From contig JAPYWP010000011.1 of NCBI GenBank assembly GCA_028276315.1, positions 1-12,203 of the forward strand: a stretch of DNA of 12,203 nucleotides, in the 5' to 3' direction. This document shows positions 6,605 to 12,114 of this stretch, one piece after another. Position 1 is the first letter of the stretch; each line of letters starts with the position of its first letter. A program made the position numbers and the translations under genes. The notes under the pieces are model-generated. The model saw only the letters and a program-made list of their open reading frames with translations, made no database searches and was not told where the DNA came from. The DNA comes from Minisyncoccota bacterium. GTDB taxonomy: Bacteria > Patescibacteriota > Minisyncoccia > UBA6257 > HR35.

Positions 6605-7987
6605 ATGAAAGAATTAATTGAATTGATTAAATTTGCTTTAAAAGAATGTGGCGAGGAATATGAATTTGTGGATTATGATGAAAAGAGTTTAATTAGAAAT
6701 TTTGGGCAAAAAATGATAAGCTTAACATTAAGTAGGCTTCCAGAAATAAAAGAATTAGCTGAAGAGTACAAAAGAAGTTCTCTTGAGAGGCGATTAGAAA
6801 TTCTTAAAAGACTTTTCCATATTCTAAGATCGAAAGAACAAAAAGAAATTCCTTTAACTCTTGAGGGAATAATTGATCTTATTAATTTTGAGATAAAAAT
6901 GAACATGGAGGGTGGACCGAAGCGTTATTTACCTGTGTATTTTAATCACATAGAGCCTAATTGTTTAGGAAAAGAAATGCAAATCGCGGCCTTTATGAGA
7001 TTGGCAGATATTAAAAGTTTTTCAGCTTCAATAATTAAGCATGTTTCAGAATTTGAATGTGTAGAAACTCTTGATTTTATTCGAAAAATTCGAGAGGATA
7101 TGAAGAAAAGAAATATTCAAAACGATCCTCTTTTTGAACAATCGTTGTATTTCCAAGAAGTATCCTCGCAGATAAGGTTAGCTACGGAGATTAGATTTCA
7201 TTCAGGGATTATTCTTCAATTAGAAAAAGAATGGTGGATGTTTGATCCTTATGGTTTGTCTTTAGGAAAATTACCCATAGATATGCAAGAGCAGATGAAA
7301 GAAGTAGATAAAGTTCTTTCATCTTCTAAGGAACCAAGATTTAGTTTAATTTATTCAAAGGAAGTAGAAGAAAAAATACGTGAAAAGAAGACTGAATGCT
7401 TAGAGTGGATTGAGAAATCTAAAAAATTGGACAATTTAAAAGAAAGAGAGATTGTTGATTTAGATAAATTAGTAGATGAGCTTATAAATTTGAATGTGCC
7501 AATTGAGATAATTGAAAGCCCTACTTTTGGTGATAATGCTGATGTATTGAAAGAAAAAATCCAACAACCGCTTTTTAAAAAATTTTTTATGAAAAAATTG
7601 CTAGAAAATTCTTTGACTCTAGGCGGGGGGATTAAAAGAATGATCGATGAATTAATTACTATATACCACTTAATTGCGATGTATAAATTTTTTGAGTGGT
7701 TTGATAAATCCAGGTTGAATGGTGAAATAATTCATCCAGCATTGGAAGTCATGAGGTCAGAATATTCTATTGGAGTTGGCGTACTAAATAATTTAGCAGT
7801 AGAATTTAATAATTTTATTGCCATCAAAGAACTCGTAAATTTTTTACCTATTCAGGCTCAAATAGGTGCTTATTTTATCATTACTGGAGATTTTTCGTCT
7901 CCTTTCGCAAGTAGGTTGATTTCTATTTTAAAAAATCAAACCATTCTTCATAAAATTCTCCGTAAAATTCTTAAAGACATAAAATAA
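6605..7987 (+). CDS. Transglutaminase-like Cys/His/Asp protein, function unknown
   Basis: The protein has 460 residues, no signal peptide and no clear membrane helix, so it is likely cytoplasmic. The N-terminal ~110 residues look helical. A central segment carries a transglutaminase-like signature: PNCLGKEMQIAAFMRL (118-133; Cys120 at the start of a helix), then FHSGIILQLEKEWWMFDPYG (198-217), giving His199 and Asp214. The 15-residue His-Asp spacing and the aromatic pair before the Asp match the transglutaminase/papain-like superfamily pattern. The C-terminal ~220 residues are helical and unrecognised. The start has a strong Shine-Dalgarno site (AGGAGG) and a consensus promoter, unlike most neighbours, and codons GAG and AGG are used more freely. 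It is followed 13 nt later by a 63-aa gene. It could be a peptidase, an amidase or an acyl/peptidyl transferase. The fold assignment is from motifs only. Confidence 0.6.
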   Translation: MKELIELIKFALKECGEEYEFVDYDEKSLIRNFGQKMISLTLSRLPEIKELAEEYKRSSLERRLEILKRLFHILRSKEQKEIPLTLEGIIDLINFEIKMNMEGGPKRYLPVYFNHIEPNCLGKEMQIAAFMRLADIKSFSASIIKHVSEFECVETLDFIRKIREDMKKRNIQNDPLFEQSLYFQEVSSQIRLATEIRFHSGIILQLEKEWWMFDPYGLSLGKLPIDMQEQMKEVDKVLSSSKEPRFSLIYSKEVEEKIREKKTECLEWIEKSKKLDNLKEREIVDLDKLVDELINLNVPIEIIESPTFGDNADVLKEKIQQPLFKKFFMKKLLENSLTLGGGIKRMIDELITIYHLIAMYKFFEWFDKSRLNGEIIHPALEVMRSEYSIGVGVLNNLAVEFNNFIAIKELVNFLPIQAQIGAYFIITGDFSSPFASRLISILKNQTILHKILRKILKDIK

Positions 7988-7989
7988 AA

Positions 7990-7996
7990 GAGGTGA
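7990..7996 (+). promoter_or_regulatory. Shine-Dalgarno site of the 63-aa gene
   Basis: GAGGTGA sits with 4 nt between its end and the ATG at 8001 (7 nt from the GAGG core). Most other genes here lack such a site, so this supports 8001 as a genuine start and 8001-8192 as a real small gene. Confidence 0.7.
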
Positions 7997-8000
7997 GAGT

Positions 8001-8192
8001 ATGAGTATGAGAGAAAAAGTGAAGGAATTTTTGATGAAGGGGGAGAAAATATCTGAAATTATTAAAAAGCACCCAGAATTATTAGAAGAAGTGGATAAAA
8101 TTTTTGAAGAATTTAAAATAAAAACACTTCAAATTTCGGTTACTCCCCCTCTTCAAAAATTTTTTAATCATTTTTTAAAAAAATTTGATTAA
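8001..8192 (+). CDS. Small 63-aa protein co-transcribed with the transglutaminase-like gene
   Basis: I do not recognise a family. The sequence is short and charged. Residues 2-22 and 25-40 look like two amphipathic helices (EKVKEFLMKGEKISEIIKKH, then LLEEVDKIFEEFKI), followed by TLQISVTPPLQKFF and a basic helical tail ending KKFD. It lies 13 nt downstream of the 460-aa gene, has its own good Shine-Dalgarno site and is followed 9 nt after its stop by an intrinsic terminator, so the two genes form one transcription unit. It could be a regulatory or adaptor subunit of the larger protein, or its substrate. There are no Cys residues and no obvious precursor-peptide cleavage motif, so a RiPP precursor role is speculation. 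Confidence 0.7.
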   Translation: MSMREKVKEFLMKGEKISEIIKKHPELLEEVDKIFEEFKIKTLQISVTPPLQKFFNHFLKKFD

Positions 8193-8200
8193 ACCTCTAT

Positions 8201-8226
8201 GGCCCTAGTTTTGCTAGGGCCTTTTT
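8201..8226 (+). terminator. Rho-independent terminator after the 63-aa gene
   Basis: A perfect 8-bp stem GGCCCTAG/CTAGGGCC with a 5-nt loop (TTTTG) and five T residues. It closes the 6605-8192 transcription unit and lies just upstream of the next gene's -10 box. Confidence 0.92.
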
Positions 8227-8229
8227 AAT

Positions 8230-8235
8230 TATAAT
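8230..8235 (+). promoter_or_regulatory. Candidate -10 box for the 8243 gene
   Basis: TATAAT lies 7 nt before the ATG at 8243, immediately after the terminator's T run. There is no Shine-Dalgarno site and no room for an untranslated leader. The -35 region would fall within the terminator hairpin and is not recognisable. It is consistent with leaderless transcription. Confidence 0.4.
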
Positions 8236-8242
8236 TTAACTT

Positions 8243-8743
8243 ATGGATATAATTTCACATGCGATTTGGGGTGTAACTTTTGTAAGGAAAAAAGATCTTT
8301 TTTGGTTAGCAATGTTTTTTGGTGCTTTGCCTGATCTTATCTCTACTGGTATTGGCTCTTTATATTCTTTTTTAAAAACAGGATCTTTTTTAAAAGAAAA
8401 TTGGTGGCTTAATTTACCAATTTGGTCAAAACATTTATATTTTCTTTTTCATAGTATCTTTGGACTCTTAATTTTATTTTTTATTCTTTTTCTATTTAAA
8501 AGAAAATTTTTAATTTTGATAATTCCCTACTTTTTGCATATTTTTATAGATTTATTTACTCATAGAGGTGACCCAATTTTTAGACTTTTTTATCCTTTTA
8601 TAGGTTATAGCACTGAGAGAGTTTTTGGTATTAATTGGTGGGAAAGTTCATTTGTAATTTTATTGAATATAATTTTAATTGTTGGTATTAATATTTTTAT
8701 ATTTTTAAAAAATAAAATTTATGGAAAAATTAAAGAAAGTTAA
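8243..8743 (+). CDS. YdjM/DUF457-like membrane-bound metal-dependent hydrolase family protein
   Basis: The protein has 166 residues with about four hydrophobic segments. Its histidines and aspartates are placed as in the YdjM-like family of membrane-embedded putative metal hydrolases. MDIISHAIWG puts His6 at the very start, GALPDL carries Asp31, FLFHSIFGL carries His70, and LHIFIDLFTHRGDP carries His99, Asp103 and His107, followed by LFYPF. The biochemical role of this family is poorly defined. The gene has a -10-like box only 7 nt upstream and no Shine-Dalgarno site. Its last 23 nt overlap the start of the next gene, so the pair is probably translationally coupled. I am moderately sure of the family; the substrate is unknown. 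Confidence 0.6.
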   Translation: MDIISHAIWGVTFVRKKDLFWLAMFFGALPDLISTGIGSLYSFLKTGSFLKENWWLNLPIWSKHLYFLFHSIFGLLILFFILFLFKRKFLILIIPYFLHIFIDLFTHRGDPIFRLFYPFIGYSTERVFGINWWESSFVILLNIILIVGINIFIFLKNKIYGKIKES

Positions 8744-8948
8744 AAAAGAGAAAATTATTGAAATTAAAGGAAGTCCTGGCCAAATTTTTGAAGCAATAAT
8801 GAAAGGAATTAAAAGTTTTAATTTTGGCGAAATTGTAGATTTCGATATTAAAGAAGGTGTTTTCAAAGTTTTATATAAAGATGGAGAAATGAGAGAATTT
8901 AAACTTGAGCACTTAGAAGGAAAGAAATTTAAAATTAAGGAAGTTTAA
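8721..8948 (+). CDS. Small 75-aa hypothetical protein
   Basis: I do not recognise this protein. It is charged and soluble, with a lysine-rich N-terminus, then a beta-alpha-beta-type pattern: KIIEIKG, a helix SPGQIFEAIMKGIKSF, then strands IVDFDIKEGVFKVLYKDGE and REFKLEHLEGKKFKIKEV. There is no signal peptide, Cys residue or metal motif. It overlaps the upstream membrane protein gene by 23 nt in another frame and has no visible Shine-Dalgarno site. Its composition matches the other host-type genes (AAA, GAA, ATT codons). It probably depends on translation of the upstream gene. No terminator is visible after its stop before the next promoter. Confidence 0.62.
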   Translation: MEKLKKVKKEKIIEIKGSPGQIFEAIMKGIKSFNFGEIVDFDIKEGVFKVLYKDGEMREFKLEHLEGKKFKIKEV

Positions 8949-8973
8949 AAATAAAATTTTTGTATCTACCCTA

Positions 8974-9002
8974 TTGACAAAATTTTAAAATCTTAATATA
9001 AT
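8974..9002 (+). promoter_or_regulatory. Consensus sigma-70-type promoter of the 9065 gene
   Basis: A perfect TTGACA (8974-8979), a 17-nt spacer and a perfect TATAAT (8997-9002). The leader of about 55 nt carries GGAGGTGA (9051-9058), close to the full anti-Shine-Dalgarno complement, 6 nt before the ATG at 9065. The promoter and leader architecture closely parallels that of the 6605 gene. Confidence 0.87.
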
Positions 9003-9064
9003 ATTGTTTTTATATTTTATTATGTAGCAAATAAAACAAAAATAAAAGACGGAGGTGAATTACG

Positions 9065-10327
9065 ATGTTTAAAGTAATGGAAGTTACTCACATTAAATCT
9101 TCTCTTTCCCCCTTTAAAGTCGCGAAGGATTATATTGTGGAATATCCAGAGAACGTGAAAGTAGCTCTAGGCGAGATTGTTGAAGAATACAATAAAGTTT
9201 TTGATCAGATTGTGCCGCTCAATATGGAGTGGCCAGAGGATTATCAATTTGCTAGGCTTTCTAATTATTATTTTAATTTTGCTGTTCAAATTGATATGAA
9301 GGGCCTTGAGGATGAATTTATGGAGTGGTCAAAAAATGCTTCCATTGATGAAGTGAAAGAAAATTTAAGAAGAAAAATTTGTGAAATTGAAAATTCGATT
9401 GCTATGTATCAAATGCTCGCCCGTCTATTCGATCCTAGCGGTAAAAGTCATTTTGGCAAGGGATGGAGGGAAGCATTGGAGGAAATTAGGATGAAAACTA
9501 ATAAAAGAATAGTTTTACTTGCTGTTACCGAGGAAAAGTATTTAGCAATGTTAGCTAGTGAATTTGGTGGCAACGTAGGTAAGAAAGAGATTTACGAATT
9601 GAGTGGATTTGATGATTTTTGGGGTCCGGAGGAATTTTTAAAAAATAAGGAGAGAGAAGATGTAATTTATTTCGTGAGATCCTCTCAACCCCCCTCTTGG
9701 CAACGTGATCCGAGAACTCAAGTTGAGCATCCACTATTAAGCTCTTCTCAATTGAGAAGAATAATTAAAGCTAAAAGTATAACTTTTAACATTGACAACC
9801 CAGTTTGGTATGATTTGAATGATTTACATTATTATCCAAAGATTATAAATGACACCAAGGAATATTTGGTAAGAATGGGATTGGGTTTCCTTGTAAATTC
9901 CTACGAAGATCTTGTTAAGGAAAAAAAGTTAACTGAAAATTTCGAAAAATTCCTCCTGAGGAATAAGATTGATCCAGAGGAGGTAAGAGGGGGTGAAAAG
10001 CTAATTAGAGTAAAACCCCTAAAATTATGTTATGGGGGTTACGGGCATTTGAGATATAGGGTTTTAGATAAAGAATTTCGGCAGAAGCTCAAAAGAGAGT
10101 TAAGTCTCCGGGGTCCTTACATTTGCCAAGTAGAAATGGAAATGCCAAAACTTAAAGATGATGAAGGTAGAGAGTATGCCTATATCGACCGAATTTTCTA
10201 TGCTTATTTGAATGAAAATCCCGTTTTTATTGGAGGTTTTAGAAATCTTATGCCGATTGATACTCTTGAGTTCAAAAAAGGAAGGATTCACGGGAATGCG
10301 GAAGCAGTTTGGGCACAAATCATTTAG
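9065..10327 (+). CDS. Possible divergent (circularly permuted?) ATP-grasp-like protein
   Basis: The protein has 420 residues, is soluble and has no signal peptide or membrane helix. The C-terminal third resembles the ATP-binding core of ATP-grasp ligases: VKPLKLCYGGYGHLR (316-330; lysine strand plus glycine-rich loop), GPYICQVEME (350-359; nucleotide-hinge type QxxE), YIDRIFYAYLNENPVFIGGFRN (373-394) and GRIHGNAEAVW (406-416), which recalls the GG...KDtWV end of circularly permuted ATP-grasps. Earlier, VIYFVRSSQPP and LLSSSQLRRIIKAKSITFNIDNP (224-246) resemble the R...L..a...N.p region of those enzymes. Such enzymes form amide or peptide bonds. It is a single-gene unit with its own consensus promoter, strong ribosome site and terminator. 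It is richer in GAG, AGG and GGG than neighbours and is the only gene here that ends in TAG. The gene is certain; the fold assignment is tentative (about 0.4). Confidence 0.55.
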   Translation: MFKVMEVTHIKSSLSPFKVAKDYIVEYPENVKVALGEIVEEYNKVFDQIVPLNMEWPEDYQFARLSNYYFNFAVQIDMKGLEDEFMEWSKNASIDEVKENLRRKICEIENSIAMYQMLARLFDPSGKSHFGKGWREALEEIRMKTNKRIVLLAVTEEKYLAMLASEFGGNVGKKEIYELSGFDDFWGPEEFLKNKEREDVIYFVRSSQPPSWQRDPRTQVEHPLLSSSQLRRIIKAKSITFNIDNPVWYDLNDLHYYPKIINDTKEYLVRMGLGFLVNSYEDLVKEKKLTENFEKFLLRNKIDPEEVRGGEKLIRVKPLKLCYGGYGHLRYRVLDKEFRQKLKRELSLRGPYICQVEMEMPKLKDDEGREYAYIDRIFYAYLNENPVFIGGFRNLMPIDTLEFKKGRIHGNAEAVWAQII

Positions 10328-10336
10328 CTTTTTTTG

Positions 10337-10361
10337 GCCGCACATTTGGTGCGGCTTTTTT
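10337..10361 (+). terminator. Rho-independent terminator after the 9065 gene
   Basis: A perfect 7-bp GC-rich stem GCCGCAC/GTGCGGC with a 5-nt loop (ATTTG) and six T residues, beginning 10 nt after the TAG stop. It makes the 9065 gene a monocistronic unit. Confidence 0.92.
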
Positions 10362-10374
10362 GTTAGGATTTTTA

Positions 10375-10383
10375 TGTTAAAAT
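10375..10383 (+). promoter_or_regulatory. Candidate extended -10 box for the M20 peptidase gene
   Basis: TGTTAAAAT is an extended -10 (TGn plus TAAAAT) 10 nt before the ATG at 10394. The predicted leader is about 4 nt with no Shine-Dalgarno site. The flanking string TATGTTAAAAT recurs at 12098-12108 upstream of another gene. Confidence 0.45.
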
Positions 10384-10393
10384 ATTTAAAATT

Positions 10394-11467
10394 ATGATTG
10401 AAAAAATTTTAGAATTTAGTAAAAAATTAATTTTAATTAAGTCAACTAATGAAAACAAAAAAGCATTGGATGATGCTTTAAGATTTAGTCTTTCTGAGTT
10501 AAAGGAATATCCAAAGATAATATTTGAATCTAAAGGAGTAAAAAGCGTTTTGATTTTTAATAAAAAAGGCAATTTTAAAAAATTCAAAATCATTCTTAAT
10601 GGACATTTAGATGTAATTCCAGGCAAAGAAAATCAATACAAACCAGTAATAAAAGGGAACAAATTATATGGAGTGGGATCTGCTGATATGAAGGCGAGTG
10701 TTAGTTGTCTGATTTTTGCTTTTAAAGAAGTTGCTAAAAAAGTTAATTATCCTTTAGCTTTACAATTGGTGACAGATGAAGAAGTAGGAGGGTTTAATGG
10801 TACAAAATATCAAATAGAAAAAGGGATAAGATCTGATTTTGTAATTGTGGGAGAATCTACTAATTTTAATATTGAAAATAAAGCTAAAGGAATACTTTGG
10901 TTAAAAATTTTTACTAAAGGAAAGACTGGACATAGCGCAAGACCGTGGATGGGAGAAAATGCTATTTTGAAAATGAACACTTTTTTACAAAAATTAAAAG
11001 AGAAATACCCCTGGCCCAAAAAAGAAAAATGGGTTACTACTCTTAATATTTCTTCTATTAAGACCAACAATGAAGCTTTTAATAAAATTCCTGACTATTG
11101 CGAAGTTTGGTGCGATATTCGCTATATTCCAGAAGAGAAAAATCAAATTTTAAAAAATCTTAAAAAACTCCTTCCTAAAGGATTTATTTTAAAAACCTTA
11201 GTTAATGAGTCACCATTTTACGTAAACGAAAGAAATCCTTATGTGAAACTTTTAGTTAAATTAATAAAAAGAGAAACAAAAAAAGGAGGAAAACTTATAG
11301 GCGGGCATGGTTCTTCTGATGCAAGACATTTTACAAGAGTTTCTTGCCCAGCTGTTGAGTTTGGTCCTATTTATGGAGGAATTGGAAGTGATAATGAATG
11401 GGTCGATATTCCAAGTTTAGAAAAATATTTTCAAATTTTAAAAAATTTTTTATTTTCTTTACATTAA
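10394..11467 (+). CDS. M20 family metallopeptidase (ArgE/DapE/CPG2-like), C-terminal zinc ligand altered
   Basis: The protein has 357 residues, the family's usual length. M20 hydrolases use two zinc ions to cleave N-acyl or peptide amide bonds. The ordered motifs are NGHLDVIPG (His71, Asp73), VGSADMKAS (bridging Asp98), VTDEEVGG (catalytic Glu129, Glu130 ligand), VGEST (Glu154), GKTGHSARP in the dimerisation domain (His180) and GGHGSSDARHF (Asp309). The final family zinc ligand, the His in the DapE-type GPxxxxxHxxNE motif, is Gly331 here (GPIYGGIGSDNEWV). Activity with one altered metal site or a changed ligand is therefore open. There is no signal peptide, so it is likely cytoplasmic. The substrate cannot be inferred: no lysine or arginine biosynthesis genes are nearby. 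It has its own -10 box and a downstream terminator-like structure. Confidence 0.88.
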   Translation: MIEKILEFSKKLILIKSTNENKKALDDALRFSLSELKEYPKIIFESKGVKSVLIFNKKGNFKKFKIILNGHLDVIPGKENQYKPVIKGNKLYGVGSADMKASVSCLIFAFKEVAKKVNYPLALQLVTDEEVGGFNGTKYQIEKGIRSDFVIVGESTNFNIENKAKGILWLKIFTKGKTGHSARPWMGENAILKMNTFLQKLKEKYPWPKKEKWVTTLNISSIKTNNEAFNKIPDYCEVWCDIRYIPEEKNQILKNLKKLLPKGFILKTLVNESPFYVNERNPYVKLLVKLIKRETKKGGKLIGGHGSSDARHFTRVSCPAVEFGPIYGGIGSDNEWVDIPSLEKYFQILKNFLFSLH

Positions 11468-11488
11468 AAATTTTCTTAAATTTTGTTA

Positions 11489-11530
11489 AAGCAGGCTTAC
11501 TTTGGCTGCTTTTAAGCAGGCTTTTTTATT
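11489..11530 (+). terminator. Probable terminator between convergent M20 and smpB genes
   Basis: AAGCAGGCTT occurs twice (11489-11498 and 11513-11522) flanking CTGCTT (11506-11511). CTGCTT can pair with AAGCAG of either copy, and the second option sits directly before GCTTTTTTATTTTTT, a good plus-strand release site. The stem is short, so confidence is moderate. It also lies just past the smpB stop on the other strand. Confidence 0.55.
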
Positions 11531-11532
11531 TT

Positions 11533-11979
11533 TTAAAAATAAAATTTTTGTTTTATAGCTCGCTGTTTTTGTTTTTCAAATTCTTTTTTCTTTAATTTCT
11601 CTCTTTTTTCGTATTTTTTCATTGCTTGAACTATTGCTAATTCAACTTTCACTAAATTTCTTGTTATATAAACTTTTGTTGGCACTAAAAGATATTTTTT
11701 TTCATTCAAATAACTTGCTATTTCATATATTTCCTTTTTTTTCAAAAGAAGTTTTTTTGGTCTATCTGGTTGCCAATTTAAAGGAACATTTTTTGGTTGA
11801 TAAGGTGGTATATTAAAATTTAAAAGCCAAACCTCTCCTTTATGAATAACACCATAACTTGAACTAATATCTCCAGAACCTTTTTTAATGCTTTTAACCT
11901 CAAAACCAAAAAGCACAATTCCAGCCTCGTATTTTTCAATTATTTTATAGTCTCTTTCAACCCTTTTATTTATTAACAT
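11533..11979 (-). CDS. smpB: SsrA (tmRNA)-binding protein SmpB
   Basis: SmpB binds tmRNA and delivers it to stalled ribosomes for trans-translation. The protein has 148 residues, the usual size. The signature YEAGIVLFGFEVKSIKKG (17-34) matches the family yEAGIvLxGtEVKSlRxG. FNIPPY (55-60), DRPKKLLLKKKEI (72-84), LVPTKVYITRNLVKVELAI (98-116) and a basic C-terminal tail follow in order. The usual GKKxYDKR element reads AMKKYEKR (119-126), a mild divergence. The ATG at 11979 lies inside the palindrome TAACATATGTTA, and a minus-strand TATAAT sits 5 nt upstream, so the mRNA may be leaderless. No tmRNA gene is visible in this window. Confidence 0.94.
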   Translation of the reverse strand: MLINKRVERDYKIIEKYEAGIVLFGFEVKSIKKGSGDISSSYGVIHKGEVWLLNFNIPPYQPKNVPLNWQPDRPKKLLLKKKEIYEIASYLNEKKYLLVPTKVYITRNLVKVELAIVQAMKKYEKREKLKKKEFEKQKQRAIKQKFYF

Positions 11980-11985
11980 ATGTTA
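11963..11985. repeat. Direct repeat copy 1, overlapping the smpB start
   Basis: This 23-bp stretch is identical to 12082-12104. It contains the 12-bp palindrome TAACATATGTTA (11974-11985) centred on the smpB start codon. After a 3-nt difference the match continues into TTATATAAT. Confidence 0.8.
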
Positions 11986-11990
11986 TTATA
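11985..11990 (-). promoter_or_regulatory. Candidate -10 box of smpB
   Basis: Read on the minus strand this is TATAAT, 5 nt before the smpB ATG, the same spacing as at comEC. No Shine-Dalgarno site is visible. It overlaps the edge of the palindromic repeat, so a repressor bound there would block the promoter. Confidence 0.45.
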
Positions 11991-12081
11991 TAATTTAAAT
12001 TTTCTAAAACTAAGCTTCAAGGCTTAAACCAACTCAAAAATTAAAATTACTCATAAAACGACATTTTTATGTGGATACTAA

Positions 12082-12104
12082 CTTTTATTTATTAACATAT
12101 GTTA
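12082..12104. repeat. Direct repeat copy 2, upstream of the 12115 gene
   Basis: An identical 23-bp copy of 11963-11985, offset by 119 bp. Here the palindrome extends to 14 bp (TTAACATATGTTAA, 12092-12105) and overlaps the candidate extended -10 box of the plus-strand gene. On the minus strand it also encodes the first smpB codons (MLINK) before a stop, so it may be a fossil duplication of the smpB start. Confidence 0.8.
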
Positions 12105-12108
12105 AAAT
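12100..12108 (+). promoter_or_regulatory. Candidate extended -10 box of the 12115 gene
   Basis: TGTTAAAAT, 6 nt before ATG, the same element as at 10375-10383. There is no Shine-Dalgarno site. It overlaps the right half of the palindrome in repeat copy 2. Confidence 0.4.
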
Positions 12109-12114
12109 TATATA

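Noticed and set aside
6673..6906. Minus-strand frame inside the 460-aa gene, and similar frames at 10100-10345, 10372-10626 and 10810-11070
   Set aside because: Each sits fully or mostly antisense to a well-supported gene, with no ribosome site, promoter or family motif. They are shadows of the coding strand.
6413..8226. Integrated element in tRNA-Ser carrying the 6605 gene
   Set aside because: Tempting because of the distinct gene style just after a tRNA. However, I see no repeat of the tRNA 3' end downstream, no integrase and no other mobile genes.
11398..11816. Plus-strand frames over the end of M20 and opposite smpB
   Set aside because: They are Phe/Leu-rich translations of AT-rich antisense or terminator sequence. 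smpB on the other strand is certain.
12052..12071. Hairpin CATAAAA/TTTTATG between smpB and the 12115 gene
   Set aside because: A 7-bp stem that is almost entirely A/T, with no T run after it. Such dyads are expected by chance in this composition.
11980..12114. tmRNA (ssrA) gene next to smpB
   Set aside because: The gap is only 135 bp and AT-rich, with no tRNA-like ends or tag reading frame.
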